Program-made: the position numbers and the translations under genes
In this document: in pieces, positions 43,658-53,110 of the stretch
How positions within the stretch are numbered: position 1 is the stretch's first letter
Layout: each line of letters begins with the position of its first letter
Notes under the pieces: model-generated
Seen by the model: only the letters and a program-made list of their open reading frames with translations
What the model was told of the DNA's origin: nothing
The model's database searches: none
Assembly (NCBI GenBank): GCA_913060815.1
Contig: CAJXSZ010000005.1
Coordinates: 62,001 to 126,000, forward strand
Length of the DNA stretch: 64,000 nt
Reading direction: 5' to 3'
DNA from: an uncultured Sulfitobacter sp.
GTDB taxonomy: Bacteria; Pseudomonadota; Alphaproteobacteria; Rhodobacterales; Rhodobacteraceae

Positions 43658-44095
43658 TCAGCCAACCGAGGCAAGCCGCAGACCCTGCTGCGGGACGGAA
43701 TGAAATGGTTTGCGCTGCCCGATAATATCCGCACGTGGCACATAAACAACCTGCGCGATATCTTCGAAATGGTCAAACTGCCCTGTCCAGTCGTCGCCCA
43801 TGGCAAAGACAGAGACATTGTAATTCACGATATCGGTATATTTCTGATCCCAGTCCTGCTCGGCAATGACGCGGCTGACAAAGCGGCAACTCTCGAGCAT
43901 GAGGCGGCGTTGCGCATATGGAGTGACGGCAGGCACACCCATCTTCGCGTTATAGGCATCGGTCGAGCAGCCAACGATAAGCTCGCTGCCCAGCATGGAA
44001 AGCCGCTGAAGCAGCCGCGCATGACCTTGATGGAACAAATCAAACGATCCGTAGGTCAGAACAACCCGTGACGACATGGAGGAAAACATCTGCAC
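43658..44095 (-). CDS. Adenylyltransferase/cytidylyltransferase family protein (TagD-like)
   Basis: VVLTYGSFDLFHQGHARLLQR HxGH nucleotidyltransferase motif; QRRLMLESCRFV. Confidence 0.87.
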   Translation of the reverse strand: MQMFSSMSSRVVLTYGSFDLFHQGHARLLQRLSMLGSELIVGCSTDAYNAKMGVPAVTPYAQRRLMLESCRFVSRVIAEQDWDQKYTDIVNYNVSVFAMGDDWTGQFDHFEDIAQVVYVPRADIIGQRKPFHSVPQQGLRLASVG

Positions 44096-44345
44096 ACCTT
44101 TCTCAATTTACCAAACCCCGCGCTAAAGCACGGACCGAGCGGTACGGCGGCGAAAATCGCCACAAAATTGGAAAGGTATATCCCTTAGCGGGACATCTGC
44201 CTGTTCACTGCCTGCATACCTGCTCAAAGGTATTATTATTCGATGAGGCTTTTTGCCCCTTGGTCTTATTCTTAGATCACAACAGGCTGTTCGCCTAGTC
44301 TTTTTGATGCAATTGCGCAAATCCAGCGGCGCAATTGTCACATCT

Positions 44346-44984
44346 CTAGGCGCCAGAGACTTCTTGGATCACCTTCGCCCAAAGCTCGGGTGGCTGCGCG
44401 CCTGGTACTGCATGTTTACCGCCTACGATAAAGGTCGGGACAGAGTTCACTCCCATCGAGCGGCTGTGGGCGTCGCGATCCCGGATGTTTTGCATGTCTT
44501 CATCGGTCGCCAACAGACGGGTCACAACCGAAGCGTCCATTTCGATGCTGTCGGCAATATCGGCCAGTACTTCGGCATCACCGATGTCGCGCGTATCCAC
44601 GAAATAGGCTTTGAAAAGGGCGGAGACTGCTGCGGTCTGGCGCCCCTCAATCCCTGCCCAGTGGATCAGGCGGTGGGCGTTCAGGGTATTTGGCGTGCGC
44701 TGCATCCCCTCGAAGTTGATCTTGAGGCCTGCCGCCTCTGCGTGCTCGACCACAGGCGCATAGGCTTTCACAGCGCCTTCCTTGCCACCAAATTTCCCCT
44801 CAAGATAGGCGCGGCGGTCCATCCCGCCTGCGGGCATATCGGGGTTTAGCTGGAACGGATGCCATTCAATCACGAACGGATGATCGGGCGCTGCTGCCAA
44901 GGCGCGGTCCAGATGCGCTTTGCCGATATAGCACCAAGGGCAGATCGGATCGGACATGATATCGAGCTTTACAGGATCGGTCAT
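44346..44984 (-). CDS. DsbA family oxidoreductase (FrnE-like)
   Basis: LDIMSDPICPWCYIGKAHLDRAL CxxC; GVNSVPTFIVGGKHAVPGAQPPE. Confidence 0.93.
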   Translation of the reverse strand: MTDPVKLDIMSDPICPWCYIGKAHLDRALAAAPDHPFVIEWHPFQLNPDMPAGGMDRRAYLEGKFGGKEGAVKAYAPVVEHAEAAGLKINFEGMQRTPNTLNAHRLIHWAGIEGRQTAAVSALFKAYFVDTRDIGDAEVLADIADSIEMDASVVTRLLATDEDMQNIRDRDAHSRSMGVNSVPTFIVGGKHAVPGAQPPELWAKVIQEVSGA

Positions 44985-46486
44985 CGGGAGGCCTCGAATT
45001 GCTGGCGCAGACGCGCGCGCAGGATTTTGCCGTTTGCGCCCATCGGGAGGTCTGGCACATGAATATAGAGGCGCGGCTGTTTGTAGCGCGCCAGATTATC
45101 TTGCGCATACAAGCGCAACGCCTCCTCGTCCAGTGCGGCGGCACTGGTGTAGAAGGCGGCGATGACACGCACGTCCTGTTTGACCTGCACTTCAGCCGCA
45201 CCAACGGCGGTGATACCGTCGTATCGGGCAAGGCAGGCCTCGACCTCTACGGGGGAGACGCGAAAGCCGCCTGCGTTCATCATATCATCGTTGCGTCCGA
45301 GATATGTGATCTGGTCTTCTGCGTCCATGCTGCCCTGATCGCCCGTCAAGAACCAGTCTCCACGCATCTTGGCCGCTGTCTCGTCGGGTGCATCGAGATA
45401 GCCGAGCATCAAGCCCGGATCATCGCGGTGAACGGCGATTGTCCCTTCGGACCCGCGCGGTACCGGCCCGTCATCGCCGAGGAGTGCAATGTGACGCCCC
45501 GCTTGCGGGCGGCCCAGAACATCCGTAGCTGTCGGGTTGCGCGGGCTTGAGGATATAAAAGTCGAGCATTCGGACATGCCGTAGGCCTCAAAAACACGCG
45601 TGCCTGTTGCGGCCTCCCATCGCGCACAGACAGCAGGCGGGATCTTCTCGCCCGCGCTCAGACCGTGGCGCAGGTGCGGCATGGGGGCGATTTCTTCTTG
45701 GTTGAGAAGTTGGCGGTAAACACCAGGCGCAGCGGCAAAGATACTCGCCTCATGCGCGGCAATCAGAGCGGGCAGTTCGGTCGCAAGGGTGCCCGCAGCA
45801 GGGATGAGTGCGGTTGCCCCGATGGTCCAAGGGTCCATCAGACCCGTGCCCAAGGTATAGGTCCAATTGAACGCACCTGCATGTAGCAGTCGTTCTTGGG
45901 GCGTAAGCCCGTACCAATCCGTGAACATCATTTGCCGCGCCCAGATGGCGCGATGGGCATGGACCACCGCACGTGGCTTGCCCGAGGTGCCAGAAGTATA
46001 GATAATATACCCAGCGCGCTCGGGGTCGCCCATGTGCCACGGAGCCGGGGGCAAATCGCGCATCTTGCGCAGTGCCTCGAGAGGCATGATGCGGCTGTCA
46101 TCGGGGCATTCCACTGCTGCGTCGTGCAGGATTAGCGCGGGATTGATCGTTTTGATCATCGGGGCCACTTCTCGCTTGGTCAGTGCAGAGGATGTTGGCA
46201 CAGGGACCAGACCCGCCGCCAAGGCCCCCAGATACGCCAGCGGGAAATCGACGGTGTTGCCGAGACGCATGAAAACGCGGTCCCCGGGTTCAAGGCCCGC
46301 CTCCAGAAGACCGGTGGCGGTGCCACGCACAGCCGCGATCAGGCGGGAATAGCTCCATTCCGCCTCGCCCAACACGGACAGGGCAATTTTGTCAGGTGTT
46401 TGTTCCCCTTTCGCCAAGACATATGCGGCAAGGTTGAAAGGGCTGGGGCAGGGCGGCAGGGTGCCGCTTTGGAAGACAGAAATCAT
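44981..46486 (-). CDS. Class I adenylate-forming enzyme (acyl-CoA synthetase/ligase)
   Basis: YIIYTSGTSGKPRAVVHAHRAI AMP-binding motif; FLTGDQG; YLGRNDDMMNAGGFRVSPVEVE. Confidence 0.93.
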   Translation of the reverse strand: MISVFQSGTLPPCPSPFNLAAYVLAKGEQTPDKIALSVLGEAEWSYSRLIAAVRGTATGLLEAGLEPGDRVFMRLGNTVDFPLAYLGALAAGLVPVPTSSALTKREVAPMIKTINPALILHDAAVECPDDSRIMPLEALRKMRDLPPAPWHMGDPERAGYIIYTSGTSGKPRAVVHAHRAIWARQMMFTDWYGLTPQERLLHAGAFNWTYTLGTGLMDPWTIGATALIPAAGTLATELPALIAAHEASIFAAAPGVYRQLLNQEEIAPMPHLRHGLSAGEKIPPAVCARWEAATGTRVFEAYGMSECSTFISSSPRNPTATDVLGRPQAGRHIALLGDDGPVPRGSEGTIAVHRDDPGLMLGYLDAPDETAAKMRGDWFLTGDQGSMDAEDQITYLGRNDDMMNAGGFRVSPVEVEACLARYDGITAVGAAEVQVKQDVRVIAAFYTSAAALDEEALRLYAQDNLARYKQPRLYIHVPDLPMGANGKILRARLRQQFEASR

Positions 46487-46551
46487 AACCTTTGCGCTAC
46501 AACGCGCAGGCCTACGTTGCAAGGTTCACGGCCAGACCGTATACACCCCCC

Positions 46552-47175
46552 ATGACAACAGATGCTGCAAAATCCATGATCCAGATTGCTCGCGAAGACG
46601 GAGCCGCGCACACCGTGCCGCCCGTCGATCTCGGCGCGCGCGTGCGCGAATTGCGCAAGGCCCGCGGCTGGACGCTTGAGCATGCGGCAACGCAGGCGGG
46701 ACTGGCGCGCTCGACCTTGTCGAAGATCGAGAATGCGCAGATGTCGCCTACATACGACGCGCTTAAAAAGCTGGCCGTGGGGTTGGAAATATCGGTCCCC
46801 CAGCTTTTCACGCCGCCAGTCGGCGATCAGATCAACGGACGCATGGCGGTCACCAAGTCAGGTGAGGGCGCAGCGCAGGCCACCGCCACCTATGAGCACG
46901 AATTGCTTGCCGACAGTCTGCGCAAGAAGAACATGCTGCCCTACCGCGCTCGCATCCGTGCCCGCGATATGGACGAATTCGACGGCTGGGTGCGCCATGA
47001 CGGCGAGGAGTTCTTGTTCGTGCTGACGGGTGTGATCCAGCTCTATACCGAGTTCTACGAACCGATCGAGATGCGGCGCGGCGACAGCGCCTATTATGAC
47101 GCGTCCATGGGCCACAATGTGATCTCGACCTCGGACGATGATGCGACAATCCTCTGGGTCACATCACTCGTCTAG
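46552..47175 (+). CDS. XRE family transcriptional regulator with C-terminal cupin domain
   Basis: VRELRKARGWTLEHAATQAGLARSTLSKIENAQMSPTYDALKKLA HTH; GEEFLFVLTGVIQLYTEFYEPIEMRRGDSAYYDASMGH cupin. Confidence 0.92.
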   Translation: MTTDAAKSMIQIAREDGAAHTVPPVDLGARVRELRKARGWTLEHAATQAGLARSTLSKIENAQMSPTYDALKKLAVGLEISVPQLFTPPVGDQINGRMAVTKSGEGAAQATATYEHELLADSLRKKNMLPYRARIRARDMDEFDGWVRHDGEEFLFVLTGVIQLYTEFYEPIEMRRGDSAYYDASMGHNVISTSDDDATILWVTSLV

Positions 47176-47413
47176 GAGCCGCTAAAACACCTTCTGCCCG
47201 AAAAAGGCCGCGACCAATATCTTTACGACAAACATCCGGCAGACGCGCGACCATGATGCTCCAGCCGATTATCGAGATCATCAACATACCCTCACTACTA
47301 AGTTCTGTGGCTGGTTTACGCATCATCACGGAGGAGCACATATTCTTCAGGCGGCTTATAACTAGGCGGGCGTGAGGCGATATGGCCCTACAGCTTTCCG
47401 CCGAAGATAGGTA

Positions 47414-49228
47414 TCATTCTTCCCACCACCACGTCTCGGGCATCCATTGAGAGCCGTCGCCATAAATTGGCAAGTCAGGAGAGAATTTCATCTGGCGCAC
47501 ATGTGCGATCCGGCCTTCGGTATAGGACCAGAAAGGGATGACATAACGGCCCGCCGTCAGCACACGATCCAGCGCGCGGGTGGCCGCGATGAAATCTACG
47601 CTGTCGCGGGCATTGAGCATGGTGTCGATCATTGCATCAATCGCAGGATTGCGCGCACCCATCAAATTGCGCGAGCCAGCCTGATCTGCGGCGTCACTGC
47701 CCCAATAGAACTTTTGTTCGTTTCCAGGGCTAAGGGAAAGCGAACGGCGAAATACAGTCATATCGAAATCGAAGTCACCCGTACGCCCGAAGAACTGAGC
47801 GTCGTCAACGGTCTCGATACTGGCCTTGATGCCCAGCCGTTCTAATGCGCGCAAATACAGCTCGGCGATGGCAACGTCTTCGGTGCTGCCTTTGGCAATA
47901 AGGATTGTGAAGGTCACGGCCGAGCCATCGCCGCGCATCATGCGCCCTTCCTGAACAGAATAGCCCGCCGCTTCAAATTGGGCCATTGCGGCACGAATGC
48001 CTGCACGGTTACGCGCCGAGCCATCGGAGACGGGCAGGGCATAGCCGTCCATCGCTCCCGCAGGCAGCGTGTCGATATAGGGCAGCAAAAGTTCGGCCAC
48101 GCGGCCAGACGCGGCACCGTCTTCCTTGCCCAGTACCGAGTTGGAGAAGTAGGAGGTGATCCGAGGCTGCGCACCACCTGTCAGCGTGTCGTTGATATAT
48201 TCAAAGTTGAACGCCTTGATCAGGGCATCACGCACGCGCCAGTCATCAAAGGGCGCGCGGCGTGTGTTCATCACAAAGCCAGTCATGCCCGACGGCTTTT
48301 GATGGCGAATGACGGATTTGACGATATCGCCGCGCGTGATGGCAGGGAAGTCGTATTGCGTCGCCCATGTCTCGGCGTTGAATTCCCGAACGGCAGAGAC
48401 TTCGCCCGCTTTGAACCCTTCGAACAGGACTTTGGAGTCGCCGTAGAAATCCAGCTTCACGGAATCGAAATTATGCGTGCCCTGGCGCAGCGGCAGATCA
48501 GCCCCCCAATATTCAGGGTTACGCGTGAGCTGCACAAAACGACCAGGCTCGTAGTCAGTGATGCTATAGGGGCCAGAGCCGAGCGGGATGTCCTGCACTT
48601 GCGCATTGGCAAAATCGCGGCCTTCCCATTGGGCCTTGGAAATGATGGGGCGCAGGCCCGCCAGCAAAGCCAATTCGCGATTTTCGGTGGTGAAGATGAT
48701 GCGCAGGCTACGCGGAGCTGTCTGCTCAATGCTTTCGATCTGGTTATACAGGCTAAGATAGCGAGGATGTCCCTCGGTCCCGAGCAACTCGAAGCTGAAA
48801 ATCACATCCTCAACCGTTAGCGGGCTGCCGTCAGAGAACGTCGTGCCTTCGCGCAGGGTAAATTCAACCCATGTGCGGTCTTCAGCCGTCTCGATCGTTT
48901 CAGCCAGCAGGCCATAGAGGCTGAACGGCTCGTCCCAAGAACGTCCCATAAGCGTCTCATGGGTAAAGAAGGGCAGTTGCCACGGCGAGGTGCCTTTGAG
49001 CACGAAGGGATTGAGGCTGTCATAGCCGCCCGTATTGCCCAGCGTAATGCTACCGCCTTTGGGTGCATCGGCATTCACATAGGGCAGATTGGTGAAGTCG
49101 GGCGCAAGCGCTGGCGCGCCGTACATAGCGATCGCGTGCTGCGGCTCAGCGGTGGCGGCGATTCCCCAGAGAATCAGTGAAGATAGCGCCACAAAGCCCT
49201 GTACCCGCGAGAAATTATCTAAAGCCAT
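47414..49228 (-). CDS. Extracellular solute-binding protein, family 5 (YejA-like ABC substrate-binding)
   Basis: Signal peptide; HAIAMYGAPALAPDFTNLPYVNADAPKGGSITLG; SBP_bac_5 architecture. Confidence 0.93.
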   Translation of the reverse strand: MALDNFSRVQGFVALSSLILWGIAATAEPQHAIAMYGAPALAPDFTNLPYVNADAPKGGSITLGNTGGYDSLNPFVLKGTSPWQLPFFTHETLMGRSWDEPFSLYGLLAETIETAEDRTWVEFTLREGTTFSDGSPLTVEDVIFSFELLGTEGHPRYLSLYNQIESIEQTAPRSLRIIFTTENRELALLAGLRPIISKAQWEGRDFANAQVQDIPLGSGPYSITDYEPGRFVQLTRNPEYWGADLPLRQGTHNFDSVKLDFYGDSKVLFEGFKAGEVSAVREFNAETWATQYDFPAITRGDIVKSVIRHQKPSGMTGFVMNTRRAPFDDWRVRDALIKAFNFEYINDTLTGGAQPRITSYFSNSVLGKEDGAASGRVAELLLPYIDTLPAGAMDGYALPVSDGSARNRAGIRAAMAQFEAAGYSVQEGRMMRGDGSAVTFTILIAKGSTEDVAIAELYLRALERLGIKASIETVDDAQFFGRTGDFDFDMTVFRRSLSLSPGNEQKFYWGSDAADQAGSRNLMGARNPAIDAMIDTMLNARDSVDFIAATRALDRVLTAGRYVIPFWSYTEGRIAHVRQMKFSPDLPIYGDGSQWMPETWWWEE

Positions 49229-49308
49229 TTTCGAAACAATCCTGCACTGCCCTTTTTTTTATTATCTAAACGTCTAACGGGGTCTGTGCGAGGGCGCAAA
49301 CTTAATGC

Positions 49309-49337
49309 TTGGCGTTTGCGCAGTAATTCCTTATAAA
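49309..49337 (+). promoter_or_regulatory. Predicted sigma70-type promoter of the intergenic sRNA candidate
   Basis: TTGGCG (49309-49314) - 17 nt - TATAAA (49332-49337). Confidence 0.5.
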
Positions 49338-49343
49338 GAAGTC

Positions 49344-49419
49344 ACTGCTCGATAGGTTTCTTGCCTGTATGAAACCTGCCTCAATAACTTGACGCCCGCC
49401 TTGCGCGGGCGTTTTTTTT
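49344..49419 (+). ncRNA. Candidate small RNA of about 76 nt
   Basis: Promoter-like element upstream, stem AGGTTTC/GAAACCT (49354-49377), and an intrinsic terminator with U8; no CDS upstream on this strand. Confidence 0.5.
49393..49419 (+). terminator. Rho-independent terminator
   Basis: CGCCCGC-CTTGC-GCGGGCG followed by TTTTTTTT. Confidence 0.85.
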
Positions 49420-49509
49420 GGCCCTTTGGTTGCGCAAGTGTGATCTATCGACCTTTCGCAGGTGCAGCATTTTCGATAAGCTCCTTAAAACGGATATAGG
49501 AGAACGACA

Positions 49510-50295
49510 ATGGCCCTTACATATGATCTGAGCGGAAAGACCGCCGTTATCACTGGTTCCAATTCTGGTATCGGCCTCGGCATTGCACAGCAATTGGCAC
49601 AGGCGGGTGCGCATGTGGTGCTCAACTCTTTCACAGACCGTAAACAGGACCATGCGCTGGCCGAAGAGATCGCCAATGTGACAGGTGTGAACGCACGGTA
49701 TATCGCCGCTGATATGTCCAAGGGCGATGATTGCCGGATGCTCATCGAAGAGGCGGGTGCCTGCGATATTCTGATCAACAACGCGGGCATTCAGCACGTT
49801 GCCCCGATCCCTGATTTCCCTGCGGCAAAATGGGATGCGATTATCGCGATCAACCTGAGTTCAGCCTTCCACACCACAGCGGCAGCACTGCCGATGATGC
49901 GCGATGCAGGCTGGGGCCGCGTCATCAACATATCTTCCGCCCACGGCCTGACGGCATCGCCCTATAAAGCAGCCTATGTTGCGGCCAAGCACGGCATTGT
50001 AGGGCTGACCAAGACAACCGCCCTTGAGACCGCCGAAGAGCCGATCACGGCGAATGCGATCTGTCCGGGCTATGTGCTGACCCCGCTGGTCGAAAGCCAG
50101 ATCCCCGACACGATGAAAGAATACGACATGAGCCGAGAGGACGTGATCAAAAACGTTATGCTCAAGCGTCAGCCCAGCAAGGACTTTGCGACAGTTGAGC
50201 AGTTGGGTGGCACAGCAGCCTTCCTTTGCTCCGCTGCGGGGGACCAGATCACAGGCACAACGATCAGTGTCGACGGCGGCTGGACCGCACTCTAG
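49510..50295 (+). CDS. bdhA: 3-hydroxybutyrate dehydrogenase (SDR)
   Basis: KTAVITGSNSGIGLGIAQQLAQAGAHVVLNSF; YKAAYVAAKHGIVGLTKTTALE; SDR typical of BdhA. Confidence 0.92.
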   Translation: MALTYDLSGKTAVITGSNSGIGLGIAQQLAQAGAHVVLNSFTDRKQDHALAEEIANVTGVNARYIAADMSKGDDCRMLIEEAGACDILINNAGIQHVAPIPDFPAAKWDAIIAINLSSAFHTTAAALPMMRDAGWGRVINISSAHGLTASPYKAAYVAAKHGIVGLTKTTALETAEEPITANAICPGYVLTPLVESQIPDTMKEYDMSREDVIKNVMLKRQPSKDFATVEQLGGTAAFLCSAAGDQITGTTISVDGGWTAL

Positions 50296-50342
50296 GGTCT
50301 CACACCTCAGAACACAGCCGCAAATTTAAAGGGCACCAACCG

Positions 50343-51377
50343 ATGGCCAAGACCAAAAAGATCAACCTCGCCCTCCAAGGCGGCGGCGCTCATGGGGCCT
50401 TCACATGGGGGGTGCTTGACCGTTTGCTTCAGGAAGACGCTCTTGAAGTATGTGGAATTTCAGGAACTTCTGCGGGGGCTTTAAACGGTGCCGCCCTGAA
50501 GTCAGGCATGATCAAGGGCGGGCGGCAGGGTGCGCGCGATACGCTCGACTGGCTCTGGATGGAGGTGGCGGGGGTATCCGATCTGAGCATCGGCAACTGG
50601 ATGGCGCCGTTCGGCCTTGAAGCGTTGAGCAAACAGATCGAATTCAGCGTGCCCTATATGATGGGTGATGCGGTGACGCGGATGGTATCGCCATATGGAT
50701 ACGGGCCTCTTTATAAGAACCCGCTGCGCAGCATCGTAGAGAAGCTGGATTATGACCGCGTATGCGATCACCATGCGCCGCTGTTCTTTGTGGGAGCCAC
50801 ACGGGTGCGCAACGGCAAGATACGCGTGTTCCAAGGGGATGAGATCGGTCCAGATGCGCTGATGGCGTCGGCCTGTCTGCCGACTGTGTTTCAGGCGATC
50901 GAGATGTACGACAAGACCACGGATCGGGTCGAAGCATTCTGGGACGGCGGCTTTACCGGAAACCCCGCTCTTTTCCCGCTGTTTAGCGGAGATTTGCCCG
51001 CCGATATTGTGATTATCAATATTAATCCGCTGGAGCGGGACGAGATTCCGACCACGCCGCAGGACATCCAGAACCGCATTAACGAGATCAGCTTTAACTC
51101 AAGCCTGCTGCGTGAATTGCGTGCGATTGAATTTGTGCAACGTCTGATCGAGGAAGGGACGATGACCTCTGACGAGATGCACCGCGTGCGCATTCATATG
51201 ATCGCGGATGATGCACTGATGGCCAAATTGTCGGCCGCGACCAAAATGGTGGCCAATGCCCGCGTGATATCCGAGCTGAAAGAGGCAGGCATCGCCGCAG
51301 CGGAGCAATTTCTGCGCGGGGATGTGGACAATATCGGCATCAAAAGCAGCGTCGATCTGCGCGAGATGTTCGCCTAG
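50343..51377 (+). CDS. Patatin-like phospholipase family protein
   Basis: LALQGGGAHGAFTWGVLDRLL oxyanion hole, GISGTSAGALNG GxSxG motif, DGGF. Confidence 0.92.
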   Translation: MAKTKKINLALQGGGAHGAFTWGVLDRLLQEDALEVCGISGTSAGALNGAALKSGMIKGGRQGARDTLDWLWMEVAGVSDLSIGNWMAPFGLEALSKQIEFSVPYMMGDAVTRMVSPYGYGPLYKNPLRSIVEKLDYDRVCDHHAPLFFVGATRVRNGKIRVFQGDEIGPDALMASACLPTVFQAIEMYDKTTDRVEAFWDGGFTGNPALFPLFSGDLPADIVIININPLERDEIPTTPQDIQNRINEISFNSSLLRELRAIEFVQRLIEEGTMTSDEMHRVRIHMIADDALMAKLSAATKMVANARVISELKEAGIAAAEQFLRGDVDNIGIKSSVDLREMFA

Positions 51378-52114
51378 CCGCGGTTGTTCAGGTCCGCGAT
51401 GGGTGGTTCACCGTCTTCCAAGGCTTTGCCATTCGGATAGACCAAGCCAGCCGATATCACCAATTTTGCCGAATCCTCGACTGTCATGTCGAGCGTGATC
51501 ACGTCGCGTTTGGGAACAAACAGCAAGAAGCCCGAAGTGGGGTTCGGCGTGGTCGGCAGGAAGATCGACATCATATCGCCCGTATCGTCGGTCTTTGCCG
51601 CGATTTCACCCTTCGCTTCGGTCGAGACGAAACCGATCGCCCAAATCCCCTTGCGCGGATATTCGATCAGGCAGGCTGTCTCGAAGCTGCGCTCGTTTTG
51701 CGCGAAAATCGTTTCCGAGATTTGTTTGATCCCCGAATAGATTGAGCGCACGACGGGTGTGCGCTCCACCAGACTTTCTGCAAAGCGGATGAAGGAGCGG
51801 CCAATAATCCCTTTCGCCAGCCAACCCACAAAAACAGTGAAGATCAGAAAAATCACCACACCGATGCCGCGCACATTGATCTGTGCCAGCGGATCAAGAC
51901 CCAGCAAGTCCTGAATAAGGCGGTCCGGATGGTAGGTTTGCGGCACGAGCGGCAAAACGAAACCGTCGATCCAGCCGACAACGCTCCAGATGAGCCAGAT
52001 CGTCAGGCCGACGGGTGCGATCACAACTAGACCCGTTAGGAAATTTCCGCGTATACGGCTCAAAAGACCGCGTCTGGGCGGTTGAACCGGATCGTGGTCA
52101 AAGGGCGTGTTCAT
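51374..52114 (-). CDS. DUF502 domain-containing membrane protein
   Basis: GNFLTGLVVIAPVGLTIWLIWSVVGWIDGFVLPLVP; IYSGIKQISETIF; TTPNPTSGFLLFVPK. Confidence 0.9.
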   Translation of the reverse strand: MNTPFDHDPVQPPRRGLLSRIRGNFLTGLVVIAPVGLTIWLIWSVVGWIDGFVLPLVPQTYHPDRLIQDLLGLDPLAQINVRGIGVVIFLIFTVFVGWLAKGIIGRSFIRFAESLVERTPVVRSIYSGIKQISETIFAQNERSFETACLIEYPRKGIWAIGFVSTEAKGEIAAKTDDTGDMMSIFLPTTPNPTSGFLLFVPKRDVITLDMTVEDSAKLVISAGLVYPNGKALEDGEPPIADLNNRG

Positions 52115-52198
52115 GGGTAGCGGGTATCCGACAAGTAAAATATCAAACTACAGCTAAGCCTTGGCTTGCATAGCTACAATGGGTCGCTGTCGTCTAAT

Positions 52199-53110
52199 CT
52201 ATGCCTTCTTGCCCAATTCTAGGGCAATTTCGGCGGCCAGACGGGCATTGTTGCGCACAAGCGCGATATTCGCCTCAAGAGAACGGCCTTCGGTCAACTC
52301 GAAGATACGTTGCAACAGGTAGGGCGTGACCGCTTTTCCGGTAATGCCTGCGCGCTCCGAATCTGCTTGGGCGGTGGCGATGATCGGGGCCAGCTCGGCG
52401 CTCGGGATCTCCGCTTCGGCAGGGATCGGGTTGGCGACCAGTTGCCCCCCTGTAAGGCCCAATTCACCACGCATGCGATGTGCGGCTGCGATTTGGGCCG
52501 CGTTATCCATACGCAAGGGCGCCTTGAGTTTCGATCCACGCGACCAGAAAGCGGGAAACGCGTCTTGGCCATAGGCAATTACAGGGACGCCTTGCGTCTC
52601 GAGCACTTCGAGGGTTTTTGCCACATCGAGGATCGCTTTTGCACCCGCTGCGACAACTGTAACGGCAGTTTGCGCAAGCTCCATCAGATCGGCGGAGATA
52701 TCGAAGCTGTCTTCAGCCCCTTTATGCACGCCGCCAATGCCGCCAGTGGCAAAGACATGAATGCCTGCAATCTGTGCGGCAATCATGGTTGCGGCAACAG
52801 TCGTTGCACCGGTGCCGCCTGTGGCGATGCAAGCGGCCATATCGGCACGGCTCAGTTTGGCCACACCTTTGGCCTGCGCCAGTTTCGAAAGCTGGTCATC
52901 GTCCAATCCGATGTGCAGCGTGCCCTCCATCACTGCCATTGTGGCAGGGACGGCACCCGCATCGCGAATATCCTGCTCGACCTGACGGGCCAGCTCGATG
53001 TTCTGCGGAAAAGGCATGCCGTGGGTGATGATTGTGCTTTCGAGTGCGACGATCGCGGCCCCGTTGGCACGTGCTTCGGTCACTTCGGCGGAGTAGGTGA
53101 TGGGGATCAT
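52199..53110 (-). CDS. psuG: Pseudouridine-5'-phosphate glycosidase
   Basis: VALESTIITHGMPFPQNIELARQVE; ATGGIGGVHKGAEDSFDISADL. Confidence 0.96.
   Translation of the reverse strand: MIPITYSAEVTEARANGAAIVALESTIITHGMPFPQNIELARQVEQDIRDAGAVPATMAVMEGTLHIGLDDDQLSKLAQAKGVAKLSRADMAACIATGGTGATTVAATMIAAQIAGIHVFATGGIGGVHKGAEDSFDISADLMELAQTAVTVVAAGAKAILDVAKTLEVLETQGVPVIAYGQDAFPAFWSRGSKLKAPLRMDNAAQIAAAHRMRGELGLTGGQLVANPIPAEAEIPSAELAPIIATAQADSERAGITGKAVTPYLLQRIFELTEGRSLEANIALVRNNARLAAEIALELGKKA

Noticed and set aside
47176-47413. Short frames such as TKFCGWFTHHHGGAHILQAAYN suggesting a transposase or gene remnant
   Set aside because: Too short and no recognisable family; not enough for a mobile-element or pseudogene call.
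47978-48820. 280 aa plus-strand ORF opposite the solute-binding protein
   Set aside because: Shadow frame; the minus strand has a signal peptide and SBP_bac_5 pattern.
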